Numbered from the stretch's first letter, positions 1-8,457 are shown. The stretch is 64,000 bases of DNA from JACVRM01 sp963839815 (GCA_963839815.1 CAWIWF010000006.1:1116001-1180000); one strand, 5' to 3'. Numbers and translations: made by a program. Notes: generated by a model not told the origin, from the sequence alone.

Positions 1-222
1 TGCTTCGGCGCAGCGGGCGCGATCGAGGCGATGATGTGCACGCTCGCGATCCATGAGGGCGTGATCCCGCCGACGATGAACTACCGCGAGCCCGACCCCG
101 AGTGTGACCTCGACTACGTGCCCAACGAGGCGCGAGAGGCGCGGGTCGACGTCGCGCTCTCGAACGCGATGGGCCTCGGCGGCCATAACGGCTGCGTCCT
201 GCTTGGCCGCCTCGACGACTAG
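1..222 (+). CDS. fabF: 3-oxoacyl-ACP synthase II, C-terminal part
   Basis: C-terminal 73 residues of a beta-ketoacyl-ACP synthase II, the condensing enzyme of fatty-acid elongation in the cytoplasm. The gene begins before the window. Visible are a GAAGAIEA stretch, a NYREPDPECDLDYVPNEA segment and a closing GLGGHNG glycine loop, in the order expected for the FabF C-terminal thiolase domain. The catalytic Cys and at least one active-site His lie outside the window, so activity cannot be judged. It ends at a TAG with no same-strand gene close behind. Confidence 0.9.
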   Translation, partial: CFGAAGAIEAMMCTLAIHEGVIPPTMNYREPDPECDLDYVPNEAREARVDVALSNAMGLGGHNGCVLLGRLDD

Positions 223-563
223 GCAGGCGGGGCGCGCACCGGCGGTGCGGTTGGGCCCACGTCAAGACGCAATGAGGGACGCTGGTCGGACGATGGCGCC
301 GTGTCGGGTGATCGCCCTCGGGCGCGCAAGGCCCGTCGCCGTCGTCACGATCTTGGCTCACTTTCGGCACAGACACGCGCGCCGGACGCCCGTAGGCTCG
401 TCGCGGGGAGGAGGCCACGGGTACCTTCGGCGCCTGTCCCCCGGGGCCATGTCCGTCCTCCCCTCGGCGTGTGGCAGGCGGCCGGCTGTGACGGCCGCTG
501 TGACGAGCTTCGGTGGTCCTTCCGCGGCGGGGCCGCGGCCACCCACCTACCGGATCCACACGC
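223..563. other. intergenic stretch without a recognised gene
   Basis: About 340 bp between the fabF stop and the stop of the convergent HAD phosphatase gene. Open frames here are low-complexity Arg/Ala/Pro translations typical of high-GC noise. I see no RNA gene, clear hairpin or mobile element. Confidence 0.5.
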
Positions 564-1235
564 TCAGACCCCGGCCAGCTCCGCCGCTCGCGTGACCGCT
601 TCCGCGTCGAGCTCTGCCAACGATGCGAGCACGACGTGCGCCTCCGCGAGCGCCTCCTCGCCGGGTGGAAAGAGCGCGTTCGGCACGGCGATCACCGCCA
701 TCCCCGCCGCCCGCGCGGAGCGGATGCCGTTATGGGAGTCCTCCACTGCCGCAGCGGCCGCAGGCTCCACGCGGAGCCGGCGCGCGGCCTCCAGGTAGAC
801 GTCCGGCGCCGGCTTGCCGCGCGCGACCTCCTCTGACGACACCGTGACGCGAAGCGCGCCCGCCAGGCCGGATCCGGCCAGCGCCGCCTCGATCAGCGGC
901 CGGTTGGAGGAGGACGCCAGCCCGAGCGGCCAGCGCTCGGCCAGTCGCTCGACCGCGGCGACCGCGCCGTCGATCAGCGGCAGCTCGTGCCGGTAGCGCT
1001 CGAGCATCCGCTCCACGACCAGGCGGTTGATCTCGGCAGGCGACTCCCCGAGCCCGATCTCGTCGTGCATGTAGGCCGACCACTCCGGCGAGCTCATCCC
1101 CATCATGTCCCGCTGCGCCCGCGCGTGCCAGCGCCCGCCACGCTCATGCGCAAGGGCCTCGCGCACCTCGTCCCACACCTGCTCGCTGTCGAGGAGCAAC
1201 CCGTCCAGATCGAAGACGACCGCCGCGACGCTCAT
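564..1235 (-). CDS. HAD-superfamily phosphatase (beta-phosphoglucomutase-like)
   Basis: A 223-residue haloacid dehalogenase hydrolase. Motif I is FDLDGLLLDSE with the nucleophile Asp at about residue 9 and the acid/base Asp two residues later. Motif II is the ASSSN segment, motif III the Lys in RGKPAPD, and motif IV VEDSHNGIRSARAAG. The alpha-helical cap after motif I is that of the beta-phosphoglucomutase / 2-deoxyglucose-6-phosphatase subfamily, so a small phosphorylated metabolite is the likely substrate. The ATG lies inside the TGA of the upstream flavin reductase gene (ATGA), so the two are probably translationally coupled. The exact substrate cannot be told from sequence. Confidence 0.85.
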   Translation of the reverse strand: MSVAAVVFDLDGLLLDSEQVWDEVREALAHERGGRWHARAQRDMMGMSSPEWSAYMHDEIGLGESPAEINRLVVERMLERYRHELPLIDGAVAAVERLAERWPLGLASSSNRPLIEAALAGSGLAGALRVTVSSEEVARGKPAPDVYLEAARRLRVEPAAAAAVEDSHNGIRSARAAGMAVIAVPNALFPPGEEALAEAHVVLASLAELDAEAVTRAAELAGV

Positions 1236-1711
1236 GCCGGCAGGTATGCGCCACGCACGTACGTCAGCCCCGGCTCGTCGCGGCCGAGCTCGATCGAGAG
1301 CACGGCGCCGATGAAGATGACGTGGTCGCCGGCCGCGTGCTCTCCGACCGTCGTGCACTCCAGCCAGGCGAGGGCGCCGTCGATCAGCGGCTCGGGCACG
1401 CCGTCTCGCTGCCGCACCGTTACCGACGTCCACGCGACGAGCGGCGGCATGCCGCTCCGCGCGAAGTGCTGCGCGAGCTCGGTCTGGTCATGGGCGAGCA
1501 CGTTGACGACCCACCGGCCCGCGCGCCGGATCTGCTCGTAGATCGAGGACTGCAATCCGATGGACATGCCGACGAGCGGCGGCTCGAGCGAGAGCGAGAC
1601 GAGCGATCCGACCGTGATGGCGTACCGCTCGCCGTCGAGGGCGACCGTGACGATGGCGACCCCGGCCGGGAAACGGCGCATCGCGTCGCGAAGCTCGTCG
1701 CCGCCGACCAC
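1232..1711 (-). CDS. flavin reductase family protein (FMN-binding split barrel)
   Basis: A 159-residue flavin reductase-like domain protein, the type that supplies reduced FMN/FAD to two-component monooxygenases or acts as a small NAD(P)H:flavin reductase. The opening MRRFPAGVAIVT, the SLVSLSLEPPLVGMSIG segment and the late GDHVIFIGAV stretch are the conserved landmarks of the family. I chose the GTG at 1711 because the domain starts right after it; further upstream the frame reads as noise. Its stop overlaps the HAD gene by 4 nt. No monooxygenase partner is adjacent, so the physiological partner is unknown. Confidence 0.8.
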   Translation of the reverse strand: MVGGDELRDAMRRFPAGVAIVTVALDGERYAITVGSLVSLSLEPPLVGMSIGLQSSIYEQIRRAGRWVVNVLAHDQTELAQHFARSGMPPLVAWTSVTVRQRDGVPEPLIDGALAWLECTTVGEHAAGDHVIFIGAVLSIELGRDEPGLTYVRGAYLPA

Positions 1712-1752
1712 GGCGCGATGATAGGCGCGGGCTCCGTTAGGGGCCGCGGCGA

Positions 1753-2652
1753 CTAGCCGCAGCCGGGCGCGTTCAGGGCTCGCAACTTGACCTTCTGCTC
1801 CTGATCCCACACCGGGTCGTAGGTCGCCGGCGAGACGCCCTCCCAGAACATGTCCGGCATCACGCCGGGCCCCTGCACGGTAACGCGGTACCTCTTGCCC
1901 ATCCCCGACGGGTTGCGGCCGTGCGGCCAGAGGCCGTAACAGAAGGCGCCGGATCCCTTGTGCGTGACGAAGCTGTTCTCGCGCCGCCAGCCCTTGCCGT
2001 AGCGCGAGTCGAGCGTGTCCACGTAGATGACCCGGCCGTAGCTGTCGGTGGGCCGGCCGTTGACGCCGGTGCCGAACCCGTAGATCGGCTTGCCCAGGTA
2101 GGTGAAGCGTCCAAACAGGGAGTGCACCTTCGCGTGCACCCAGCCCATGTTGACCTCGAACACGGGCAGCGGGCCCCGCCAGTGCGACAGCCACAACTCC
2201 GGCTCGCGCTGGAACGGCGTCCCGGCGAGCCCGTAGTTCGGGAGCGCTCGATACCAGCTCTGCAGCGCCCAGTAGGAGCCGTCGGGCGCCTTGCACGCGG
2301 CTACGAGCCAGTGCAGCTTGGGCCCGTCGTAGGCCTTGCAGCGGTTACGGAACGTCGCAGGCTTGATGCGAAAGCTCTTCCAGCCGCCGGAGTAGTCGAG
2401 CTTCAGCGCCACCTGCGGCCGGGAGCGCGTCGGCGCGATCGAGTTGATCGCGCCCCAGGCGAGCGTATGGTGCTTGCGCCCCCGCCGCACGTAGCTGACG
2501 AGCGCCTTGCCGTCCGCCGACACGGCCAGCTTGACCTGGGTGGCGCTGCGAGAGATCAGCTCGGCGCCGAGGGCCGGCGCGGGGACTGCGCAGACTGCGG
2601 CGAGTGCCGCCGCCGCGACCGGGAGGCGAGGTCGAAGCATGCGGGTTCGCAT
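1753..2652 (-). CDS. secreted protein of unknown function
   Basis: A 299-residue protein with a typical signal peptide: Arg-rich start MRTRMLRPRL, then an Ala/Val-rich core ending near ALGA. The mature part is rich in aromatic residues and Gly, with WALQSWYRALPNYG, SHWRGPLPVFEVNMGW and a C-terminal Cys. It looks like an extracellular beta-rich protein. I recognise no catalytic motif. The ATG at 2652 gives the best n-region; a second ATG at 2640 is possible. Single-gene unit by spacing. Confidence 0.65.
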   Translation of the reverse strand: MRTRMLRPRLPVAAAALAAVCAVPAPALGAELISRSATQVKLAVSADGKALVSYVRRGRKHHTLAWGAINSIAPTRSRPQVALKLDYSGGWKSFRIKPATFRNRCKAYDGPKLHWLVAACKAPDGSYWALQSWYRALPNYGLAGTPFQREPELWLSHWRGPLPVFEVNMGWVHAKVHSLFGRFTYLGKPIYGFGTGVNGRPTDSYGRVIYVDTLDSRYGKGWRRENSFVTHKGSGAFCYGLWPHGRNPSGMGKRYRVTVQGPGVMPDMFWEGVSPATYDPVWDQEQKVKLRALNAPGCG

Positions 2653-2696
2653 GCTGAACCCTTTCGGCAAAAAAGTGAAGCGGCCTGACCCTCGTC

Positions 2697-3104
2697 TCAG
2701 AAGCTGTCGCCGGCGAGCTCTTCCACGAGCAGCGAGCATGCGAACGAGCGCCAGGCGAGATCGGCGTCAGCGCGCAACTCGTCGACGGTGCTGTGCAGCA
2801 TCTCCAGGTCGGGGGCCGCGTCGGCGACAGCGGCCAGTCCCGCGACCAGGGCGTCGCGGCGCGCCTCCGAGTCGAGGTCGTCGGCCAGCGCCCGTACCGC
2901 CCGGCCGTCCAGGTCGAGGTCGCGGTGCGGATCGCCGCCGGCGGCAAGCAGCAAGACGGCCCGCCGCCGGGCACCCTGGAGCTCGTCCTCCGGGATCGCG
3001 ACGTCGGCGCCCGCGAGAAACGCGACCGCGACGAGGGCCTGGCCCTGGTCTCCCAGCGCGGCGTCGACCTGCTCGAGGACTTCGCGATCTGTGGAGGTCG
3101 GCAT
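2697..3104 (-). CDS. conserved hypothetical protein, all-helical
   Basis: A 135-residue acidic protein starting MPTSTDREVLEQVDAALG, dominated by Ala/Leu/Asp helices with regular heptad-like spacing and ending LVEELAGDSF. No signal peptide, membrane segment or metal motif. Reading-frame quality, third-position GC and position between two convincing genes support it being real. Function not recognised. Confidence 0.55.
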   Translation of the reverse strand: MPTSTDREVLEQVDAALGDQGQALVAVAFLAGADVAIPEDELQGARRRAVLLLAAGGDPHRDLDLDGRAVRALADDLDSEARRDALVAGLAAVADAAPDLEMLHSTVDELRADADLAWRSFACSLLVEELAGDSF

Positions 3105-3151
3105 CGATGGGTGGTTGGCGGAGCCGTTCCGGCTCCGCCCGTTCAGCTTCG

Positions 3152-3586
3152 TCACGCGGTCGCCGTCGTTCCCTGCTCTCGTCCGAAGACGTAGCCGATG
3201 CCGACCATCGTCACGCCGAGCGCGACGTGCAGCCAGTGGTCAGCGGTGTTCGCGGGCAGCCAGTCCAGGCCGCCGATGATCCCCAGCAGGAAGAGGGCCA
3301 GATAGAGGACGCCGCCGCCGAGCATGTAGGTCCGCGAGCTGTCGAACGCCCGCGCAGCACCGAGCCCGACGACGCCGAACAGCAGGTGCACGACGTTGTG
3401 CAGGATGCTGACCTGGAAGACGCCGAGGAGCTCCGACGTGGAGTCCTCGCCGGCAAAGCTCAGGTCGTCGAAATCGCTGGTGATTCCCGGGATGAAGCCG
3501 AGCACGCCGACCAGCAGGAACACGACGCCGTAGACGAGCGTCAGCATCTGCAGGGGCGAGCGGCCACCCATGTCACGGTCTCTCAT
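3152..3586 (-). CDS. DUF4383 family membrane protein
   Basis: A 144-residue integral membrane protein with four predicted transmembrane segments, at roughly residues 13-33, 58-78, 85-105 and 118-136. The SILHNVVHLLFGVVGL and ADHWLHVALG stretches are the hallmarks of DUF4383, a family common in Actinobacteria and of unknown function. The ATG at 3586 is supported by a strong ribosome-binding site, GGAGGAGCG, directly upstream. It is divergent from the sigma-factor gene, with about 140 bp between the starts. Confidence 0.8.
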   Translation of the reverse strand: MRDRDMGGRSPLQMLTLVYGVVFLLVGVLGFIPGITSDFDDLSFAGEDSTSELLGVFQVSILHNVVHLLFGVVGLGAARAFDSSRTYMLGGGVLYLALFLLGIIGGLDWLPANTADHWLHVALGVTMVGIGYVFGREQGTTATA

Positions 3587-3725
3587 CGCTCCTCCGGCGA
3601 TCGGGTTCGGGGGACTTCCCCGCACGACAACCGTAACGGATCTCCGCCCGTTCCTCGAATCATCGCTCTTTGCGAGAAACGGCACCATACGATTCACGCT
3701 GGCGAGACCTGGGAATGGAAGCCGC

Positions 3726-4760
3726 ATGAGCCAGATGGAGATCACCACGCTGCTCGAGCGCGGCGACCACGAGGGCTGCATCGAGCTGAGCGAGTTCAAC
3801 GAGTTCGCGGCGGCGCACGACCTCGACGAGGACGACGTGGATGCCCTGTATGAGCAGCTGCAGGAACGGGGCGTCGTGGTACGCGACGACTGCGGGCGCG
3901 AGCTCGACCGTCCGACATACGTCAACGGCGAGCTGGCGGCGGCGACAACAGACGCACTGCAACTCTTCCTGAACGAGGCGGGCCGCTACCCGCTGCTCAC
4001 CGCCGAGCGCGAGGTCGAGCTGGCGAAGCGGGTCGAGCGCGGAGACAAGGAGGCGAAGGACCTCATGGTCAACTCCAACCTGCGCCTCGTCGTCTCGATC
4101 GCGAAGCGCTACCAGGGCCACAGCCTCTCCCTGCTCGACCTGATCCAGGAGGGCATTCTCGGCCTGATCCGAGCAGTCGAGAAGTTCGACTGGCGGCTCG
4201 GCTACAAGTTCTCGACCTACGCGACGTGGTGGATCCGCCAGGCCGTTCAGCGCGGCGTTGCCAACAAGGCGCGGACGATCCGTATCCCGGTTCACATCGC
4301 CGAACGGGAGAAGCGCATCGTGCGGGCGGAGCGCGAGCTCGCCGTCAAGCTCGGCCGGGCGCCCACCGACGGCGAGGTCGCGCGGGCCGCCAAGCTGTCG
4401 ATGAAGCAGTACCGCGAGGTACGCGACGCCGCCCGGGCCGTCACGAGCCTCGACCGGCCGATCGGGGACGACGGCGACGCGTCGCTCGGCGACCTGTTCG
4501 CCGGCGAGGCGGCGTCACCCGAGGAGGAGGTCACCGTCAGCCTCGAGCGCTCGGCGCTCGCGCGTGCGGTCGATGCGCTGCCGGAGCGCGAGCAGCAGGT
4601 CGTCAAGTGGCGCTACGGCCTCAACGGCGACAGCGACCCGGCCTCGCTCGAGGAGATCGGCCGCCGCCTTGGTCTCACACGCGAGCGCGTCCGCCAGATC
4701 GAGACCGTCGCCCTGCGCAAGTTGGCCGAGAACCGCGAGATCGGCGCCCTCGCGGCGTAG
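3726..4760 (+). CDS. RNA polymerase sigma factor, sigma-70 (RpoD/SigA-like)
   Basis: A 344-residue sigma-70 factor. Residues 1-60 resemble a short region 1.1 (LLERGDHEGCIELSEFNEF). Region 1.2 follows (DALQLFLNEAGRYPLLT), then region 2 with the -10 recognition helix (EKFDWRLGYKFSTYATWWIR), region 3, and region 4 with the helix-turn-helix (LEEIGRRLGLTRERVRQIE). It directs core RNA polymerase to promoters. A second, similar factor lies at 51046-52140. Being short and duplicated, this may be a non-essential group 2 sigma and not the housekeeping one. The start was chosen where region 1.1 begins. A dyad element follows 31 nt after the stop. Confidence 0.93.
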   Translation: MSQMEITTLLERGDHEGCIELSEFNEFAAAHDLDEDDVDALYEQLQERGVVVRDDCGRELDRPTYVNGELAAATTDALQLFLNEAGRYPLLTAEREVELAKRVERGDKEAKDLMVNSNLRLVVSIAKRYQGHSLSLLDLIQEGILGLIRAVEKFDWRLGYKFSTYATWWIRQAVQRGVANKARTIRIPVHIAEREKRIVRAERELAVKLGRAPTDGEVARAAKLSMKQYREVRDAARAVTSLDRPIGDDGDASLGDLFAGEAASPEEEVTVSLERSALARAVDALPEREQQVVKWRYGLNGDSDPASLEEIGRRLGLTRERVRQIETVALRKLAENREIGALAA

Positions 4761-4791
4761 CGGCGCGACCTACGGTCGCACCGCTCGCCTT

Positions 4792-4889
4792 CACAGGGGA
4801 AACCCGGTTTCCCCCGTGATCCCCCTCGCTCGTCAGACGCGCCGGGCCGCGTAGTGGCTGCGGCCGGCAAAGCCGGCCTCCGCCGATGG
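4792..4889 (+). repeat. dispersed dyad element, copy 1
   Basis: Starts with a 27-bp near-perfect dyad at 4792-4818 (left arm CACAGGGGAAACC, one mismatch to the consensus CACGGGGGAAACC). A tail follows with the conserved ACGCGCCGGGCCGCG segment, and it closes with a second hairpin, GCCGGCaaaGCCGGC. The same layout recurs at seven other places in the window. It lies 31 nt past the sigma-factor stop, in a convergent gap. Confidence 0.85.
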
Positions 4890-4968
4890 TCGAAGTCCCT
4901 GGCGGCCGTTTCCCCCGACCTCTAGGCCCTGCGGTCGTCGGCGGCGTCCTTGGTGGTGAGCGCGTGCG

Positions 4969-4997
4969 GCGCGGGGGAGGTCTTCGCTCCCCCGCGC
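4969..4997 (-). terminator. hairpin after superoxide dismutase gene
   Basis: An 11-bp GC-rich stem (GCGCGGGGGAG / CTCCCCCGCGC) with a 7-nt loop, 10 nt past the stop of the leftward superoxide dismutase gene. There is no U-tract, as is common in high-GC actinobacteria. Confidence 0.6.
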
Positions 4998-5006
4998 GCG
5001 CAAGGT

Positions 5007-5681
5007 CTAGGCCGTCGCCTTCTCTCGCTTCGGCTCCGGCGCGAATGCTGACGCGGCCTCGCGGGCTGCCTCCGCTTGCTCGAGCTGGCGGTTGACGTGC
5101 GCCCAGTCGAGGTTGCGGAAGAACGCCTCCACGTACGCTCCACGCCCGTCCGGCGTGGCGCCGTAGTCGCGGACGTATGCGTGCTCGTACACGTCGACCG
5201 CGAGCACCGGAACCATGTTGTAGACCGCCCAGAGGTTCTGGGTGTCCAGGATGTAGTTGAAGAGCGAGCCGTCGTTGAGGTCGTAGCCGACGATCACCCA
5301 CCCCCGCGCTGCGCGCGCAGCCTTGGCGACCGCCTGCTTCCACTCGGCGACGCCGCCGTTGAACTCCGTCTCGACGAGCTCGGCGAAGCGGCCGGTCGGC
5401 TCGCCGCCGTCCCCGCCGAGGTGCCCGAAGTAGAGCTCGTGGTTCTTGAAGCCGAGCAGTGCGAAGGTGTAGTCGACCGAGACGGCGCGAAGCTGCGAGT
5501 ACACCTGGTTTCCCTCGATCTCGCCGTAGTCGAACTCCTTGAGCAGCTTGCGGCACTCGTTGGTCTTCTTCGCGTAACCCTCGTAGAGCTTGAAGTGATC
5601 CTCCATCGTCTCGCGGGAGATCCCGTCGAGCTCCTTGTCGAACGCCGGAAACCGCTGGGCCTTCACTTCATCCCACGGCAT
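5007..5681 (-). CDS. superoxide dismutase, Fe/Mn family
   Basis: A 224-residue Fe/Mn superoxide dismutase, converting superoxide to oxygen and hydrogen peroxide in the cytoplasm. Ligand motifs visible: the N-terminal HFKLYEGY His, the NHELYFGHLGG His, and the C-terminal Asp and His in DVYEHAYVRDYG. The DVYEHAY block has Tyr where DVWEHAY is usual, and a Gly-Gly-Asp-Gly-Gly insertion follows GHLGG. Metal preference cannot be assigned. The ATG at 5681 was preferred over a GTG 6 nt upstream because AAGGAGGTGTCC precedes it and the GTG lies inside that ribosome-binding site. Confidence 0.88.
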   Translation of the reverse strand: MPWDEVKAQRFPAFDKELDGISRETMEDHFKLYEGYAKKTNECRKLLKEFDYGEIEGNQVYSQLRAVSVDYTFALLGFKNHELYFGHLGGDGGEPTGRFAELVETEFNGGVAEWKQAVAKAARAARGWVIVGYDLNDGSLFNYILDTQNLWAVYNMVPVLAVDVYEHAYVRDYGATPDGRGAYVEAFFRNLDWAHVNRQLEQAEAAREAASAFAPEPKREKATA

Positions 5682-5753
5682 GGACACCTCCTTGGTCGCG
5701 TTGCCTGATCCTTCTCCCGATCGCCGGCGGGCACCCGCGACTGCTCAGGCGCG

Positions 5754-5906
5754 CTAGGCCGGCGCGAAGAAGGTCTCGTCGCGGCAGTCGTGGCAGCGTA
5801 CCGAGCCGAGCCGCGCCAGGACGAGTGCGACGGGGGTGCCGCAGTCCAGGCAGGGGGTCCGAGGCGTGCGCGTGCGTCGCGTTGCGGGAGTGGTCACGAT
5901 GACCAT
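5754..5906 (-). CDS. small zinc-ribbon protein (50 aa)
   Basis: A 50-residue frame starting MVIVTTPATRRTRTPRTP with two CxxC knuckles, CLDC and CHDC, about 17 residues apart, then DETFFAPA and a stop. The paired CxxC layout is that of a rubredoxin-like or ribosomal-type zinc ribbon. It could bind nucleic acid or protein, but nothing more specific can be said. It lies 72 bp upstream of the superoxide dismutase gene on the same strand and may share its transcript. No strong ribosome-binding site is visible, so confidence is moderate. Confidence 0.5.
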   Translation of the reverse strand: MVIVTTPATRRTRTPRTPCLDCGTPVALVLARLGSVRCHDCRDETFFAPA

Positions 5907-6034
5907 GCTCGGGTGGTGCCCGCCGCCGCGAAACTCAACCGTCCGACGTCGTCAACGTTCCTTGAGAGAGGAGACAGGACAGAACGCGCCCCGCGAGCCC
6001 GAGCCGGCGGCCCAGTAGGGTCTGCGGTTCCCCC

Positions 6035-7048
6035 GTGCGCTTCGGTCTTCGCATACCGCTGTGCGCCGGCGCGCGTGAGGTTGCGCGCTGCGTCGCGGCC
6101 GCCGAGCAGGCGGGGTTCGACGTGGCCTGGCTCCCCGACTCGCAGTTCCTCTGGCGCGACGTCTGGGCGAACATGGCGCTCGCTGCCGGGATGACCGAGC
6201 GGATCACGCTCGGCACGTGTGTCACCAACCTTGAGACCCGGCATCCGTCGGTGACAGCGGCGGCGGCGGTCACGATCGAGGAGCTCGCGCCCGGCCGGAC
6301 GATCCTCGGTGTCGGCACGGGTGACAGCTCGATCAAGACGCTCGGGCTCAAGCCGACCAGGCTGGCGGCGATGCGCGACGGCATCGAGCTGATCCGCAAG
6401 CTGGCAGCGGGCGAGACGGTCGCCTTCGACGGCCGCGACATGCGCCTCCATGCATCCCTCGACCGGGCGCCGCCGGTCTATCTCGCCGCCAACGGCCCCA
6501 AGGCGCTGGCGCTCGCGGGCGAGATCGCGGACGGCGTCCTCACCGTGGCCGGAATCGCGCCCGAGCTCGTCGAGCGGCTGCGCGCCCAGGTGGCCGTCGG
6601 CGCGGAGCGCGCCGGGCGCTCACTCGACGAGCTCGACCTCTGCTTCGGGACGTTCTGTCACGTGACCGAGGACGAGCGCGAGGCTGCGCGCATCGTGAAG
6701 CCCTACGTCGTCGCGATGGCGCAGGTTGGCGGAAAGGAGACGCTCCGCTCGATCGGTATCGACATCGATCCGCCCGAAGTGGTCGGCGGGATCTACCCCG
6801 ACATGTCACATGCCGAGGACTGGGACGAGGCGGCCGACGCGGCCGAGGAGTGGGTGTCCGACGACCTGGCGCTTCGCTACGCGGACGCGTTCTGCCTGGT
6901 CGGCAGCGCCGAGCACTGCCGGGAGCGGCTCACACGTGCGGCGCGTGCGGGCGCGACGAGCTTCTACATCCGCCACTTCGGCTCGTACACGCTGCCCGAC
7001 GAGCTGCTCGGTGCCTTCGGCGAGCTGATCATCCCGGCGCTGGCGTGA
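6035..7048 (+). CDS. LLM class F420-dependent oxidoreductase
   Basis: A 337-residue bacterial luciferase-like monooxygenase-family protein. Landmarks are the opening RFGLRIPLCAGA, the strand motif AWLPDSQFLW, the substrate/cofactor loop NLETRHPSV, the GVGTGDS segment and VYLAANGPKALALAGEIADG. These fit the F420-dependent methylene-tetrahydromethanopterin reductase-like (MER) subgroup. It reduces or oxidises an unknown substrate with coenzyme F420 (inference; FMN is the alternative). The GTG at 6035 follows a TAGGGT -10-like hexamer by 13 nt, so the leader is very short. The M20-like gene follows after 55 bp and may be co-transcribed. Confidence 0.82.
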   Translation: MRFGLRIPLCAGAREVARCVAAAEQAGFDVAWLPDSQFLWRDVWANMALAAGMTERITLGTCVTNLETRHPSVTAAAAVTIEELAPGRTILGVGTGDSSIKTLGLKPTRLAAMRDGIELIRKLAAGETVAFDGRDMRLHASLDRAPPVYLAANGPKALALAGEIADGVLTVAGIAPELVERLRAQVAVGAERAGRSLDELDLCFGTFCHVTEDEREAARIVKPYVVAMAQVGGKETLRSIGIDIDPPEVVGGIYPDMSHAEDWDEAADAAEEWVSDDLALRYADAFCLVGSAEHCRERLTRAARAGATSFYIRHFGSYTLPDELLGAFGELIIPALA

Positions 7049-7103
7049 CGGTGTCCGAACCGGGCTTGCAACAGACTGTTGCAATCGAGAGGGGCGCGTC
7101 GGC

Positions 7104-8258
7104 GTGAGGATCGATGTCGAGCGGCTCTGGCGGTGGTTCGAGGCCTTCGTCGCCGCCGACACGCTGGTCGCGGACGGCGAGAACCGCGTCGACCCTCTCG
7201 ATTCCAGGCTCGCCTCCTTCGCGCGCGAGGTGGCCGCACCCGCTTTCGAGGAGCTCGGCGGCGTGGTCGAGATCGACCGGCTCAACAATGCGGTCGTGCG
7301 CTTCGGGGAGCGCAGCGGCGAGGAGCTGCTGTTCCTCGCGTACCCCGCGATCCATCACGGCAACGAGATGCAGGACGGCCTGCGCGCTCGCCGCGTCGAG
7401 AGCGGGGACGGCCGCGAGCTCTGGGCCGGCCTGGGAGCGAGCCAGAGCAAGGGCGGGCTGGCGGCGATGTGCGCGGCCGTTGCGGCGGCCCGCGAGCGCG
7501 GCGTCGACCCGGCCGGGCGCGTGCTGCTCGGCGTCTGCTCCGAGGGCTCCTCCACGCACGCCAGCTCCGCGATCCTCTACGAGGGGCTTGAGCCGCTGCC
7601 CGCGGGCGCCGTGCTGACCGTCGGCACGCGCAACGCGATCTCGCTCGGCAACCGCGGCCGCGTGGACGTGGTAGTCGAGATCCACGGCGAGGCGACGCAC
7701 TCGAGCGTGGCGGACGAGCTGGGACGCAACCCGATCCCCGTCGTGGCCGAGGTGCAGCGTCGCGTCGAGTCGCTCGAGCTCGACCCGCAGTCTCACCCGC
7801 TGCTGGGCCGACGTTCGATCCTGCCGTACAAGCTGACGTGCGGGCCGGTGGCGCCGCACACGATTCCGGCCTGGTGCCGACTCGTGCTCGACCGGCGGCT
7901 GCTTCCCGGGGAGGATCCGAGCGAGGCGATTGCGCAGGTCGAGGCGGCGCTGGCCGGCCTCGACGTCTCGGTCAGCCAGGGGGCGACGATGCTGCCGGCG
8001 CTGGTGGAGGAGGACGCCGCAGTCGTGCAGGCGCTGCAGCGAGGCGCCGAGGCCGAGCTCGGCCGGCGGCTGGAGACGATCTATCCCCGCTCGACGTTCG
8101 ACGCCGGCTACTCGTGCTCGATCGGCGTTCCCACGGTGATGTGTGGCCCGCTGTCCGGTGAGCTCGACACGACAGGCGTCCTGGGCGACGACGTCGTCTC
8201 GCTCGACCAGCTGGTCGACGCAGCGACGATCTACGCAGGCGCGATCGCAGCCCGGTAG
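7104..8258 (+). CDS. M20-like peptidase/amidohydrolase with unusual active site
   Basis: A 384-residue protein with the two-domain M20/ArgE/DapE layout: a catalytic core, a dimerisation insert around HGEATHSSVADELGRNPI, and a C-terminal catalytic half with TFDAGYSCSIGVP. Several metal-ligand motifs are altered. The usual HxD is replaced near IHHGNEMQDG, the usual G-A-x-D-x-K-G-G reads GASQSKGG, the DEE pair reads CSEGS, and the late His is not obvious. It may be a divergent hydrolase with a different metal set, or a non-catalytic paralogue. The start is GTG. It probably forms an operon with the upstream F420-type oxidoreductase. Confidence 0.75.
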   Translation: MRIDVERLWRWFEAFVAADTLVADGENRVDPLDSRLASFAREVAAPAFEELGGVVEIDRLNNAVVRFGERSGEELLFLAYPAIHHGNEMQDGLRARRVESGDGRELWAGLGASQSKGGLAAMCAAVAAARERGVDPAGRVLLGVCSEGSSTHASSAILYEGLEPLPAGAVLTVGTRNAISLGNRGRVDVVVEIHGEATHSSVADELGRNPIPVVAEVQRRVESLELDPQSHPLLGRRSILPYKLTCGPVAPHTIPAWCRLVLDRRLLPGEDPSEAIAQVEAALAGLDVSVSQGATMLPALVEEDAAVVQALQRGAEAELGRRLETIYPRSTFDAGYSCSIGVPTVMCGPLSGELDTTGVLGDDVVSLDQLVDAATIYAGAIAAR

Positions 8259-8277
8259 AGCCGACCCGGTCGTCAGG

Positions 8278-8364
8278 CGGCGGGGGTGAGATTCGAACTC
8301 ACGGAGGACTCGCGCCCTCAACGGTTTTCAAGACCGCCCCGTTCGGCCGCTCCGGCACCCCGCC
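8278..8364 (-). tRNA. tRNA-Ser (UGA)
   Basis: An 87-nt class II tRNA. It has a 7-bp acceptor stem (GGCGGGG / CCCCGCC), a D-arm starting TGCCGGAGCGGCCGAA, an anticodon loop CTTGAAA giving UGA, a long variable arm and the T-loop TTCGAAT. The discriminator is G, as expected for serine. CCA is not encoded. It lies on the same strand as serS, about 360 bp downstream of it. Confidence 0.95.
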
Positions 8365-8457
8365 GCCTGCCGAGCGTAGCGCGGGTCCTGCCGCCGAGCC
8401 GAGAGACGCGCCCTGGCGTCCGGCGAGCGGTCTTGGCAATGGTGGTGTGCTCCTGGC

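Noticed and set aside
1921..2688. Long + strand open frame antisense to the secreted protein gene
   Set aside because: A mirror of codon bias in high-GC DNA; no start site, domain or conserved motif, while the minus frame has a signal peptide.
3669..3693. Promoter TTGCGA / TACGAT before the first sigma gene
   Set aside because: The spacer is only about 12 nt, too short for a sigma-70 promoter.
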